Origin: Otatea glauca
Taxonomy: Eukaryota; Streptophyta; Magnoliopsida; Poales; Poaceae
Direction: 5' to 3'
NCBI GenBank assembly: GCA_036346275.1
Contig: CM070723.1
Coordinates: forward strand, 7,998,001 to 8,062,000
DNA length: 64,000 nucleotides
A program made the position numbers and the translations under genes. Shown piece by piece: positions 21,010 to 32,640 of this stretch. Positions within the stretch are counted from its first letter, which is position 1. Every line of letters starts with the position of its first letter. The notes below the pieces were generated by a model that saw nothing but the letters and a program-made list of their open reading frames with translations, searched no databases and was not told the DNA's origin.

Positions 21010-22640
21010 AGGGGCAGCGGAAGGAAGACGAAGCCATTCAAGCTCTCAAAGATACTAAGAGTCACGGCGACAAGGGCTAGTACCAACCAGAAACCCCATG
21101 TGCCGATCCTGAACACAACAAGAGTCAGAATCGAGAATAACACACCAGTCATGATCAGTGAGCTAGCCAACGGATATAAGCTGCATAGTCAGTTTGAGAA
21201 CATGAGAAACATCAGGAATATGAAAAGAAGAAGATAAAAGAGTGCCTCGCTCTGCAACAAAAAGAGAGATACCATCTGAACAGTGATAAGAGCAACGAGA
21301 GGACTAGTGGAATGAAGACTCATGGGATAAGATGTTATATGAAAAGAAGCACCGGAGTCAAGAATTCATGGTGAGATACCTAAAGAAGATGTGGAAGGTG
21401 GTCTCTCACTAGAAGACTAAGTGCAGAACCAGTAGAACATGTCAGTGCAGAGACAGCCATGTGTCGTAGCAGCGTGAGAATCTCGTGTGTGCAGTCAAAA
21501 TCAGCAGATGTCTGCTGAGGAGTGGCGGTCGAGCCTCTAGTGCCCTTGGAAGGGCATCCACCTCGTTGAGCATGATCCTTCTTCTGGTAACAGAATTGCT
21601 CTACATGTCCATTCTTGTCACAATAGGTGCAGTGAAGCCCTCCACCTTCAGCAGCCGCTACTGGAGTAGGCGCTATTGATGGAGTAGTACAAGGCATCGC
21701 CAAGAGTAAGGAGACACCAGCAGACTCGCACCACAAAGGCAAGTCTCCTCAGTACGAATAGCTGCAAGGGCCTCCAACAAGGTCACATGAGGATGGCGAG
21801 CGAGCAGCTGGGCACGAATTTGCTCAAACTCAGCCCAAAGATGTGTCAAGAAGTTGTAGAAGCAGCGAAGCTCCACGTAAGAGTGTTGACGCTGACAACA
21901 CTAGCAAGTACAGCAAACCTCCAGTCCAGAAGAATCAAGTCGATGCCACACCGAGGACAACTGCGCATAGAACTCATCCACGGTAGAGTCACCCTGCTGC
22001 AGCGACTGCTCCTGTCGCACAATAGCTATGTACAAAGAATTGCCAGTAAGCTCATAGCGGTCGCGAAGATGCGCCCACATCAATCGTATCGAAGACAAAG
22101 CAACCACGTCTCTAGTGAGATGCACCTCCATGCTAGCAACCAAAATAGCATAGTCACGAGCATCCTCATCAATCCGCATCTTGTAAGCAATAAACTGTCT
22201 GAAAAGACTCCACAGCATCAATATAATCATCGAACGCCTTCTATCGAGCAGCATCATCGACTTACTTGAGAATAACAGGCGTGGTAGTGGGAGCAAGATG
22301 AGGTGGGCAAGATGGCTCGCCGGTGAGACTCCCAAAAACGCTGACCACATGTGAAGGCTCATATAGAGAACCCAATCCCGATAATTTGAGGCCATCAAAG
22401 GTAACCAGGCAGCAAGGAACAGAGACGGTACCCGAGGAAGAACTAGAAGACGACAAATTTTTTTTGCCTTTTTTGGATTTTTTACATATAACCCAAATAG
22501 AGGAAGCTTCCTCTGTTTTTCAGGGTAGTTGGGGCAACAACAGAGGGGCCGGCTTGCTCGGCGGAGGTTGGCTTGCGCAGCAACGACGGCCGATGAAGAG
22601 GAGCAGGTGGCAGTTGGCCTTGTCCGACTTCCCGACAAGG
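21010..22640 (-). pseudogene. copia gag-protease fragment
   Basis: Gag blocks: MWAHLRDRYELTGNSLYIAI, VRQEQSLQQGDSTVDEFYAQ, ELRCFYNFLTHLWAEFEQIR and RAQLLARHPHVTLLEALAAI. The zinc knuckle CTYCDKNGHVEQFC (C-x2-C-x4-H-x4-C) is near 21620. A protease signature ILDSGASFHIT lies near 21335 in another frame, followed by a pre-integrase region (HVLKLTMQLISVGQLTDHD). Multiple frameshifts make it non-functional. Confidence 0.85.
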
Positions 22641-22958
22641 TGGAGGCCGACCGAAACGGTGGCTGACCAGAGCGGCGGGGAGCGGAGGCGGTCGGCTAGG
22701 GCCGCGCAGAGCGGAGTTGGCTGACGCAAGGTGGAGATGGAGCCGGCCAGGCAGAGGTTGAGGCAGCCGCTCCTGGTTATCCAGGAGGATGACCAGGAAA
22801 GAGGCTGCGCAAAGCGGATTCGGCCGACGCGAGGTGGAGACAGAGCTGGCGACTCGTGGTTGGAGAAAGAGGCGGCCTGGTTGGAGGAGTGTGGTCGGGA
22901 GGGAGCAAGTGTAACGCTGATGAAAAACCATAACCCTAAAAACCTTGCTCTGGTACCA

Positions 22959-23134
22959 TGTTACGAATATCACTTGTATTGATCATGAGGCCAATATGCT
23001 AAAATATATACACGTACATGAGGGTACAAAAGAAAAGCCTTTACAAGGCAAACTAGGATATTAGCAATCTCTATATAGGGCAATACAAAATACTAGCAAT
23101 CTCTATACAAGGCAATATAGGATATTGTCTAACA
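22959..23134 (-). repeat. 5' LTR of the truncated copia
   Basis: 176 bp, TG...CA ends (TGTTAGACAA / TTCGTAACA), with three short direct repeats containing AGATTGCTA. The PBS is directly adjacent. Confidence 0.75.
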
Positions 23135-23338
23135 GAAATAAGAATATTGCCACAAGCAAAACATTAACCCTTGTCCGATCCTTGAGCATATCCACCGATG
23201 GAGAAATTTTACAGTTTGCTTGGATGGAACTTATGAGAATATTAGACTTAGAAGGTTGTGAATTTGCCAAGAACGAGAATCTTGAAAATATATGTAGACT
23301 GTTTCAGTTGGAATACCTCAGTCTCAGAAACACATGTG
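23135..23338 (+). pseudogene. NLR LRR fragment 1
   Basis: Reads NKNIATSKTLTLVRSLSIST, then WMELMRILDLEGCEFAKNEN and LFQLEYLSLRNTCV, typical of the first LRRs of grass CC-NLRs. It is interrupted by the hAT after the TCV codons and resumes at 24306 with SELPMQIGNLQKLEIL. Confidence 0.85.
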
Positions 23339-24305
23339 TAGGGGTGGGCAAAAACACCGAAACCGAAATACCGAACGGAATTAACCGATTATTTCAGTTT
23401 TTTGGTTTCGGATCGGTTTTTATTTTCGTGCTGTTCGGTTTTCGGGTATCGGATCTGTTGTCAAGTTCCATTCACCAAATAGCCGAACAAACCAATTTGT
23501 TTGTCGCCTCTCGCGTGATCGTGTCTCGCTCCTCGCAACCGAAAGGCCCAACTGGCAACTGCCCAGAGCCCCGTCACCTCTCGCGTTTCGACGTCTTGCT
23601 CTCGCCATTTGCCATTCTCAAATCGCAACCCAACCAACCCTAGCCGCCGTAGGCCGCACCGTCCCCTCCCATCTCCTTTGGCACCGCGGCCTACCCGATC
23701 ACCTACGACCACCACTACCTCTGTCTCCGCCCCCACTGCCCCTCCCTGGCTCCCTCTCCCTTCGTCGCCGCCCTACGGAGAACCTCCAAATCCCCCAGTC
23801 GTCGGCTCGATCCCCCCGGCAAATCTGGTGTTTCTCGGCGGAGGAGCGGCACGTAGCGGTGGCAACGGGCCAGCGGTTTCGGGGGGTCTTGGTGAGCTAC
23901 GTGACCAGTGACTGCAGCCTCCTTCGACCTCCTCGCCCCAGCAGCCCGGGCCTCACGAAGTTGTTTCGCGGCAGGTCTCCCCCAGCCGTTGCCTCAAGCT
24001 GTTGTCGCCTGCTTGATGAGCCTCTCCACCTGCTCAAGCCCACATGTCTCTCTCCCTGTCGCCGCCCTGCGCCCGAGGCAGCCGCCTGCCCGGTGAGCCT
24101 CTCCACCTCCTCTTCGGTGCCAATGTGATGCGAAGGTGTGGATGATTCGGTTAACCGATTTAACCGAACCAAATTATTTCGGTTAAATCGGTTCGGTTTT
24201 TTATTTTTGTCTGAGAATTTCGGTAGCTAGTTTTCCAAAAACTAAATTATTTTTTAACTGAATAAATTGAACCGAAAAAACCAAAAAAACGGAATGCCCA
24301 CCCTA
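23339..24305. mobile_element. Non-autonomous hAT element 1 (967 bp)
   Basis: TIRs TAGGGGTGGGCA and TGCCCACCCTA. The flanking 8-bp sites CACATGTG and CACGTGTC match at 6 of 8 positions. Both ends are rich in CCGAA/TTCGG blocks (for example GAACCGAAAAAACC). The middle (about 23480-24130) is GC-rich and looks like captured genic DNA, but I do not recognise it. It lies within an LRR codon run of the NLR. Confidence 0.8.
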
Positions 24306-24400
24306 CACGTGTCAGAACTCCCTATGCAAATAGGAAACCTGCAGAAGTTGGAGATACTGGCATAAAGCATTTAACTCCTCCATAGACCGTATAACGCCGC
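24306..24400 (+). pseudogene. NLR LRR fragment 2
   Basis: Continues the LRR split by hAT 1: SELPMQIGNLQKLEIL, then with an indel GIKHL and SIDRIT-like codons up to about 24393. It ends where unrelated GC-rich sequence begins. Confidence 0.7.
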
Positions 24401-24409
24401 CTGGGGTTG

Positions 24410-25230
24410 CCGGCCGATGGGCTCCGCCACGTAATTTTTTTGGCGGACAAGCCCTACGGAAAGAACGGTATCGCAAGCAGGTCCTTCGTGCCTCCGCGCG
24501 TGCGCCCGTACGGGCGCCCGCCCGGTTCCGTCTCCGCCCGCCATTCCGTTCCTCGCCGAACCGACCCCGTCCGGCTCGTGGCGCTCTCCTGGCCGTCGCC
24601 CGTTGTGATGGCTCTTTGCGCAGCCTGGATTCGCGCCACAGGGAGCGTCCGCGCCTCCGGAATGTTCCGCCGTCCCCTTTTTGCCTTCCTCTTCGACGAG
24701 CCTCGATCGAAGCTCCCAAAATCCGCCCGGTGCTCGTCTCGGTCGCTCCGTCCGCTTTCCTCTGGGAGCTCCGCCGTCTCCCCGCGTTCGTTTCCGCCGC
24801 GTCCGCCTGCGCTTCGCTAGGTAGACGCCTCAGCCGCGGCTCCTGCCTTTCCTTCCCTCCTACTGGGCGCCGCTCCCTTGATTCGTCTGGCCCCCGTCTC
24901 GGTCGCACGTTCGCTCTCCTCCGCGGCCTCCGCTGCCTCCCCGCGTTTGCCTCTGTCGCGGCCTTCCGCTCTCCTTCGGGAGCTCTGCCGGCTCCCCGCA
25001 TTCGCCTCTGTCGCACCTGCCTGCGCCTTGCTGGGCCCCATCTCGGCCGCACATTCGCTCTCCTCCGCGACCTACACCGCCTCCCCGCGTTTGCCTCTAT
25101 CGCGGTCGTCCGCTCTCCTTCAGGAGCTCTGCCGGCTCCCCGCATTCGCCTCTGTCACACCCCCCTGCGCCTTGTTGGGCTGACGGCTCCGCCGCCGCTC
25201 ATGCCGTTCCTTCCCTCCTTTTGATAAATT
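24410..25230. repeat. GC-rich segment with internal tandem duplication
   Basis: A ~171-bp unit is repeated at about 24971-25141 and 25111-25190 (GAGCTCTGCCGGCTCCCCGC, then ATTCGCCTCTGTC, then CTGCGCCTTG). It is preceded by a more diverged related unit from about 24890. Open frames exist on both strands, but composition alone explains them, and no family is recognisable. Confidence 0.55.
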
Positions 25231-26888
25231 TAGTTGGTTATGTTTATGCGTTTCTCTTGTGCCTTGCTTTGGTTGTTCTGCATCTAAGAGTAGAAACAAA
25301 AGAACCTTCATCTACTAAATAGTGTTGTGTTATATCTTTGCAGAGATGAAAGTCAATGGTCCTTTTGCTTCAAAGATATCTACAGCAGAAAAGAGATGTT
25401 CACATGCATTCATGTATTGCACTATTGCCCATTTTTTTAATTGCCTTCAGGGAAGGTATTCTTGGTCATAAAGTTAATCGTTATACACTCATTTTGCTTG
25501 CAGGCCTATATAAATTTCCAGAGCTTAGACTAATGGTTCACATGTTTTACTAGATATACTTCAGCTAGATCAGGGGTATTAGCATCATTCCTCATTTCAT
25601 TTCTTCCTTCCCTCTTTTTCTTTGCATGTACATAAGAAAATACGCTCTGGGTTTATTTTGGTCTAGATAATCAAAACAACACACTGCTTGGATGTGCTAT
25701 AGGTGTGCTATAAATAAACATATTTTCTTATATATTCATGACTTTATGTGCGTCCTTCTAGATTTCAGAGTGTCAACTATTGGTATCCTCCTGTGAGAGG
25801 AAGAGCTGTATCTGAAAATCGAAGGGTAAGTGCCAAGATCAATAAGGCTAGCCATGTTCAGGTTGGTCGTACTCGAAAATTCAGACATGCTCACATATCT
25901 TCATGTTGTCTTTTGCTATTACGGTTTCAGTTGGTTTATTCTTTATTTCAGGTAACACAATCAGAATATCTGATGTATATTGAAGCCATGGAATAGGGAG
26001 CAGAATGAAAACTTTCAGTGCCATTTTTTGTTCCTTCCTCCCTTGCCAATTTGTTATGAATAGTACAATACCTTCTCTTTTTACTTCTCTCAGGCTTTTA
26101 TGGGATATTTGGTTTTGGTTACTGGTTTAGTGTATGAAATTGAAGCCCTGGGATCTTCGGGTGTATCATTGATTTGTTTATTTGTCTTGGTGACTAGGCT
26201 CCATGATATTCCTTTTGCTTTTATCTATTGTCCTAAGCTATCTATTGCTAACTTTCTAATTACTGCCAGTTTCATGCTAGCTAAGGATTTGTGGACTATC
26301 CGCTATTGGTTCCTTGCTTATGAGCTTTGTCCACTTACTGCTCTTTATTTGGTGGGTATTAATTTCTAGAGTTTGGATCACCGAGAAGCGGGTGTCCTTT
26401 AAAAAGATCGTTCATGGTATCATGGTATTACTATCTGCACTTCCATATAGCCAGGAGCACAAATGTAGGCCTCATGCTTACAAAGAAAATTGCAAATGAT
26501 TTGTGTAGATTTCCATCATATTGTTCAGGATTTTGTTTTGATCTGTTATATAGGAAGCCCTATATAGATTATAATGACAGATCCTTACTTTATTGCGTAG
26601 TATCCGCATTGCATTTCCATTTATAAAAGACACATGTTGCATTCTGTAGCTTTCTGGCAGCAGACAGTTATTTAAGTTTTTACCTAATGGTTGGCCAGAT
26701 ATAAATCTTCTGTCACGATACTAAGCTTTCTGGCAGCAGGTGGTTAGTTTTATTTTAACCTAATGTTTGCTGAAATACTTGGGTTTATTTTCTCACAGTG
26801 ACTTGCTATATTCATGCCTATTCTCTAGATTGCTCTGTGGCCTCCAGCCGTGGTTTGCTGAGCTTGCTAGATTTTTCACTTTATATCC

Positions 26889-29800
26889 TGTGGCAGCTTA
26901 GAAATGTGAGGACCATCCCCCTTAACCCTCCATTACCCATGCATAAGCAAGCATAAGTAGTTCATTAGCATTAATCATCATTATTAATCATCTTTTAAAC
27001 ATGAGCATCAATGCATTGCATATTATGCATCAGTGTAGAAGCTAAAGCATGCATGCAAGTGTGCTAGCAGTATGGGTGTGAGAGAGAACAAAAGGAAGGT
27101 GGTAACTCAGTAAGTAGTAGATTAGTAAAGCAGTAAAAGTAGATAGTAACTTCAGTGCTGCAGAGAGAAGATAAGGATTGCATTGAAGAGAGTGCCTCAT
27201 CTCAGCCATTTCTCCTAGTGCTGCCGATATAACCAAGGCAGCAGCCTACTCTTGCTTTCTGCCTTATAGTTTAGCCAGAGGAATCATTTCCTTTCCTCCT
27301 TCGTCAAAACCAAAGCCAGGCAGCAAGGCAAGTGCTGCCCCTTTGCTTTATTTCCAAAGCCAGAGAAGATTCATTTCCATTCCCAGTTTGCAACCAAGCC
27401 AAGAAGAAGAGCAGCAAGCTCTGGCTAGAGCTAGTCACCCACAGCATTCTTTCCCTTTTTGCATAGCACCAAAGAACAAGCCATTCCAACCCAATAGCCA
27501 GTCAAGAAACCAAGGCAGCCAAGCACAAGAGTGTTGTCCCCTTTTGCTTATCCTCAAAGCCAGAGAGAAGTAAAGCCTCACATTGCTCATTCTTCCAGCC
27601 GAAACCAGCAACCATTTCCAGCAGCCAACCAAGGCCCAACACCCATTCTATAGCAAACCAAGAACCGAATGCTACAAGGAACCAGCAAGCAGTCCAGCCA
27701 AGTAAATCAAGAAGCAGCAAGGGAGGAAGTGTAGTCGGCTAAGAGCAAGAAGAAGAGGTGCAGCCGGTCAAGGAGCTAGGAGAAGAAGATCTTCATCCTC
27801 TACCTCAACCCAACCGGCCTACAGCTTCTTCGATCAGCCCACAAAACCGAACCTCCAGAGCATCAAGTAAGTTTCTTGCCATCAGAAAGTAGTGGTAGAA
27901 GAGGAGATGCAATATAGCTAGAGAAAGAAGAAAGTGGTCTCAGAATATTTTAGATTCATCCCTGACCTTGGTCTCAAAAGGTTTGAGCCCCGGTAGCTCG
28001 CGATGAGCGCCCTAGCTAGCTAGTACCAACATCCTCGCCACCCAACCTAGAGCTCAAATCCATTCTATCATAGACCCTTACCTGTAACTTACCTCAAAAA
28101 GTGAAGCAACCAGTAGATCCAAGCTCAAGAAAGAAAATCACAAAAAGCCAAATCAGAAACTCCCCTATTCTGCATGAGCTAGGGTTAGCTCATGTGCATG
28201 CATCAGGCTCGGCTAGGGGAGCCTCCGGTTAGAAGGAGGGTAGTGAAAAGTAGTAGCTTGTTGTTGTATCTCCCAACCAAATGAATCAGAAAAGCAGCAA
28301 GAAGTTGGCCAAGAGATCAGCAACCACATGTGTGAGAAGAAGAAGTAGCAGAAGCAGAGAAATAGAGGGAGGAGTAAGTAAGTCACATAGGGGAGAAAAC
28401 TCCAGTCGGCTGTAGTAAAAGCTGAAAGGGAGCTTAAGTTAAATAACCAAGTAACAGGTGATGCAACCGAGAGGAATCAACCAGCTAGCAGCAAAGTCAG
28501 CTAAATGAGTGAGCACCAGATAGTCAAGTAGTTCGGCCATAAGCAGCAAGGAAAAGCCGAGAGGCCATTGGCCAATTAATAGCAGCCGACCGAATGGAAA
28601 TAAAAAGACGGAAGAATGTACCTGCATGCATTCATCATTAGCATCAATAAGTGCATTAGGCATGCAAAAGAAATATAAATGTCAATGTAGTGCATGCATG
28701 TAAACATATGAATATCAAATTTGCTAAATTGATAAAACTGCTGAAACTGAAAGGTTGGAAATGCTACTCATATTAATAAAATGATGTAGATTGATGTAAT
28801 ATAATTTCAGGACCAGATCAGAACCCTCAGATCGACCTGAACCAGTTTTCGAGCGAGGTCGAACAATCCAGTTTTATTCCAGGCAAGCAATTCCTTTGAT
28901 CATATTTTATTAACTGTTTTACTTGTTTATGAATTATGGTATCATCACTGCATCAAAATTTTCTTTTGAATGAAAATTGTAAATTGGAAGTGTGGGTTAA
29001 TGGAATGGATGGTTGGGACAATTGATGGGAAGGTATATGTGGATGCTATGTTGGTGTGTTTTAAATGGAAGGGTAGAGGACGCCGATGAGCAGGTGGTCG
29101 CCGGTGGGGTCCTCTACAGTAGGCTAGCATATAAGGTTAAATAACAAACTAATTATGAGCAATGGGCTGTAATTTGGTGCCAACCACAGTGTGTGAAATC
29201 GGTCAGAAAAGGTTGTCCTAGGATGGTATTAGTTTCTCCACAATAGGTAAGAATGTATAGTCGTGCTGGGAAATGCCGGTATGACCCAGGGGGACTGGAA
29301 AGGAGTTGGTTGGGGCGGTATATTTGAAACCCGGTGGAGTGCTGCTGGCGAGATGCCGAGTACAATCAGATGAGAGGTGGGGTAACCTAGGGATGGTGTA
29401 CCCCATACTCAGTGCAGGGTGGAGAACTAATACCGGAATAGGATAAACGTTCTGGGGCATCTCTTGTGGGTGTCATTGTGGGTAAAGTGGTACAAACCTG
29501 CGCAGGGTAAAATCTTGAATTCAAGCCAGTCTCTTGGATTAGAGACTACAGAAGTCATACTCATTATTAGTAGTGTCTTTTAGAAATATAAAACTGGCAA
29601 CCTTTAAAACTAAAGTCTATTCTTTTAGAAAAAGGGTATTTTGGAAGGAGAAGGGTTGTAGGTGGAGTTGTATAGGAAAATCGGGTATTTTGAAAAGCAT
29701 CTATTGCATTCATATTTATTATTGCTTGCTGAGTACTTAGTACTCACCCTTGCTTAACCCTCCCCTTGCTTAGAAGGTGAGATCCATGGATCATCCTCTG

Positions 29801-30198
29801 AGGCCTGGGTGGAGGATCCTTCGCAGGAGCAGGATCTACCGGAGGACGGTTACTACTACTACTACTATCAGGAGGAGTAGTAGTAATAGCCGGTCCTATC
29901 CCTATGCTAGTCAGCCAGACGCTAGCCATGCGGCAGGAAATAGGAGGTTTAGTGTCTTTTGCTGTATTATGTATTTGTGTAAGATAAGGTATGTAAGATA
30001 GCCTGCGTGGCTAATAGAATGAAATAAAGCTTCCATTTGTGAGTCTCTAATTATTGTTCTGCTGCAATACTCTGTACACAGTGTAGTAACTAATAAAGCA
30101 TCGGAATGTCCGATGTTTTGCTAGTTACTGTGCTGAGGTCCGTATAATTAACTCTAGGTGACAGTTGTTACCGGGGGTTGATTATGCGGGTCGCCACA
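26889..30198 (+). mobile_element. Probable ~3.3-kb solo LTR (gypsy-like)
   Basis: Ends TGTGGCAGCTTAG and GGGTCGCCACA form short inverted termini (TGTGGC/GCCACA). The interior has the style of large grass gypsy LTRs: TTGCTTGCTGAGTACTTAGT followed by a (TAC)n/(GGAG)TAGTAGTAG block near 29850, and a poly(A)-like region before the end. No second copy, primer site or coding domain is inside. The adjacent 5-mers TATCC and AGAAA do not match, so the target duplication is lost or a boundary is slightly wrong. Confidence 0.45.
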
Positions 30199-30570
30199 AG
30201 AAACCATGTCAGTAACGTTTCCCTATTCCATAGCATAGAAGGGAGCCTCATTGTCTTAATTGTCTCATTTCATTGCATTTGATGTTCCATTCCTTCTCTT
30301 TGCATTGATATCTTCTTCTAGAGCCAAGCCTCATCAACGATTTGGTAAATTCAAATTTTCATGATCTTTTCAGGAAAAATGGAAGTGCAAATCATTGTTA
30401 TATATTGATAAAGTGATAACCAAGCAGCCGCATATTAGGAGATAAAAAAGCATAGAAAAACACTTCAAGTGCTTTTTTTTTGTTTCTTCTATTTGGAAAA
30501 TATTTTTAGGTGTTTGGATGAAGAGAATGGTGTGAAGAAGATTTGCATATACATGTCATCGTAGCCCAAT

Positions 30571-30736
30571 TTGTACATTTTAGAGGAGATATGCTTTTAG
30601 TGTTTGTCAGCACAGGGCATCCCTAGGATCATATTATCATGTATCTAGGTTATTTGTACATTTTAGAGGAGACATGCTTTTAGCGTTTGTCAACACAGGG
30701 CATCCGTAGGATCATATTATCATGTATGTAGGTTGC
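30571..30736. repeat. Tandem duplication, 83-bp unit x2
   Basis: TTGTACATTTTAGAGGAG starts at 30571 and again at 30654. Both copies continue through ATGCTTTTAG.GTTTGTCA and CACAGGGCATCC to ATTATCATGTAT. It lies in the Helitron candidate. Confidence 0.85.
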
Positions 30737-31633
30737 TTGTTTTACTGCTAAAATCATCATATATGAATTCATTGTAATTGTCTTAGCATACTTCTGTCTT
30801 TCAGTACAAGATTATAGTAATCGTTTTCTAAAGATACTTAAAGATATTTTTTTGTAATTGTAGGTTAACAGTGTCATTCAGTTGTCTCCATCACAAGCAG
30901 ATTGAGTGATTATTGATGTTGTTTGAATGATGTGGTCCGTGGATCGGTGAAATAGCCAGGTAATTTCTTCGATATACTTACAAAGTTACGTGTGAATCAT
31001 TCTGCTTTCTCACAATTAAGGATCTCATTATGTTTCGGATGTGATCACTTTGTGCTGAATAGGGATTGGACGAGCAGAAATAGAATAGCATTGTAGCCTT
31101 TTTTTGGAAAAAAAAATAGTGCTTCCACTAGAGTTTTCTCATGTGTGTTATAAACAAGCTGCTCTTGATAAGCAGATTGGTCTAAACCATATCAACCAAG
31201 CACACCTAAAGATTAAGGCCCTTGCCCTAGAACTGCAGGATGTATACTTGGACTGTTGATCATACCCAGATAGCATTTCACAAAATTTGTGGCATTGCAT
31301 GCAAAGATTTGCAGTATTTTTAAGATGTTGCATTCTCTGTCACCAATTCACGAACACAAACTTCACTATCCCCATTTCAGATTACCTGTGTCTAAATGCA
31401 AAGCTTATAATCTTTATTTCACTTCATATTAGCTCTGTATTAATTGTACTCTTGTGTCTTTATGGATTGATATTAAATCGGACAAATTTCACATTTCATT
31501 TAGAGATTTGTTATCGGTTGGTTATATGTGTTGCATGTGAAGTGTGATTTTTGAACCATTTTATACCATATTTATTCTCAAAGTCGACTGTTCTCATGAC
31601 TGGCGCGGCATAGCGCGCTACCCTACCTAGTAT

Positions 31634-32640
31634 TACTAATATATCAAATTTATCAAACCTGCTTGGAGGGAAAGAGATTCTAACCACAGTGGTTTGTATC
31701 CCATTTCCGTGTTTTGGGGAGCGCACATCCCTGACAAGCTTGGCAATTTGGACATGCTTACGAGCCTTGCACAAATTGGGATCACAAGGTCTACTTCCCG
31801 TTACATATCTGAATTGGGGAAGCTATCTCAGTTGAGGAAAATAGTAGTAATGATGTTTGTCGACGATGACATGAATTGGACATGCTTGATCTCTGCCATT
31901 GCAAAACTGTGTATCTGCCTTGATCGTTCCTGATTTGGAGACCCGATGGAGCAATGAATTTCGAGGTACTTGATACACTATCCAGGTCACCAATGTTTGT
32001 AAAAAGCATAAACTTCCGAGGTACGTTGGGAAAGCTACCAAGATGTATCGGTTCACATGCCAATCTCACCGAGCTGATCCTTCGTGCAACTGAACTAGAC
32101 TCTGAGGAGCACCTAAAAGTTCTTGCCCAGTTACCAAGCCTACTACCTCAGGTTGCTTCGCAGCGCATACACCGGAAGTAATTCGCGGTGTCTGCATCAG
32201 AATTCCCAAGCCTCAAATTGCTCGCCATTCATCTCGGTGTATTTTAGGCATTAAACTTGAGGCTTGAAGAAGGGGCTGCGTCTAAGCTCCGTAAGCTTGA
32301 GCTGTCTCTGAAAAAACTTCCATCTGGCAACTTTCAGGTATCAATTTTCTTCCGAATCTCTAGGAGATCTTGGTCCATGCTCATCCAGACCATACCTCGG
32401 AGGGCATGGTGCACTTTTTGGTGGATGAAGCTAGCAGGAACCCCAAGCAACCCACTGTCACTTTCAAGTCAAAACAATGGACACCAACAAGGTCACGGAC
32501 TGATCCACCTTTATATTACAGGGGAAACCTCTGGTTTTGCTAACACGAGCACTCCTATGCATGCACAAGCTGTGTTCTGAACGAGATTCAGAATATACAA
32601 TGTCGTCGTGCAATGTTTGGTAGCTCCTTAGTGTCAGGTG
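31634..32640 (+). pseudogene. NLR LRR fragment 3 and C-terminus
   Basis: Reads NISNLSNLLGGKEILTTVVC, then in other frames HIPDKLGNLDMLTSLAQIG, ISELGKLSQLRKI, VKSINFRGTLGKLPRCIGSH, NLTELILRATELDSEEHLKV and LRLEEGAASKLRKLELSLKK. These are non-TIR LRRs with several frameshifts. The last recognisable part is near 32480. The stop region is uncertain. Confidence 0.8.

Larger units (their letters stand above)
21004..23134 (-). mobile_element. Truncated Ty1/copia (5' LTR-gag-protease), antisense
   Basis: On the minus strand: a 176-bp 5' LTR (23134 to 22959, TGTTAGACAA...CGTAACA), a PBS (TGGTACCAGAGCAAGG, 22958-22943), a GC-rich leader, gag, and protease. It ends abruptly at 21004 within the pre-integrase region (...LRLPSAA). 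No 3' LTR or target duplication exists, so the 3' half has been lost by deletion. Confidence 0.85.
24400..31632 (+). mobile_element. Probable Helitron (left end uncertain) with nested LTR
   Basis: The right end has Helitron form: a hairpin (GCGCG GCATAG CGCGC), then 8 nt, then CTAG followed by host T (about 31602-31633). The NLR coding sequence resumes directly after it (ITNISNLSNLLGGKEILTTV), so the end is exact. The left end should be TC after a host A, but I could not fix it. The NLR stops near 24394-24400. Inside are a GC-rich repeat-containing segment, intron-like DNA with splice-like sites (for example ATCGAAGGGTAAGT near 25820), and a solo-LTR-like block. No Rep/helicase was seen, so it is non-autonomous. 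Confidence 0.5.
13688..32640 (+). pseudogene. CC-NB-ARC-LRR (NLR) resistance-gene relic split by nested transposons
   Basis: Six collinear pieces on the plus strand make one NLR gene: CC (13688-14103), NB-ARC (14499-15090 and 20485-21003), and LRR (23135-23338, 24306-~24400, 31634-32640). Between them lie a full copia, a truncated antisense copia, a hAT and a probable Helitron. Intact NLRs of this type are intracellular immune receptors of about 900 aa. Here there is a nonsense codon in the CC domain, an (AT)23 frameshift just before the P-loop, several frameshifts, a deletion of the region between the NB-ARC end and the first LRRs, and at least four insertions. The gene cannot make a receptor. 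The piece boundaries are precise where the transposon ends are known. Confidence 0.88.

Noticed and set aside
24312..25145. 277-aa Arg/Gly/Glu-rich frame on the minus strand
   Set aside because: Composition-driven, follows the tandem repeat at 24890-25190, no recognisable domain, and overlaps NLR sequence at its end.
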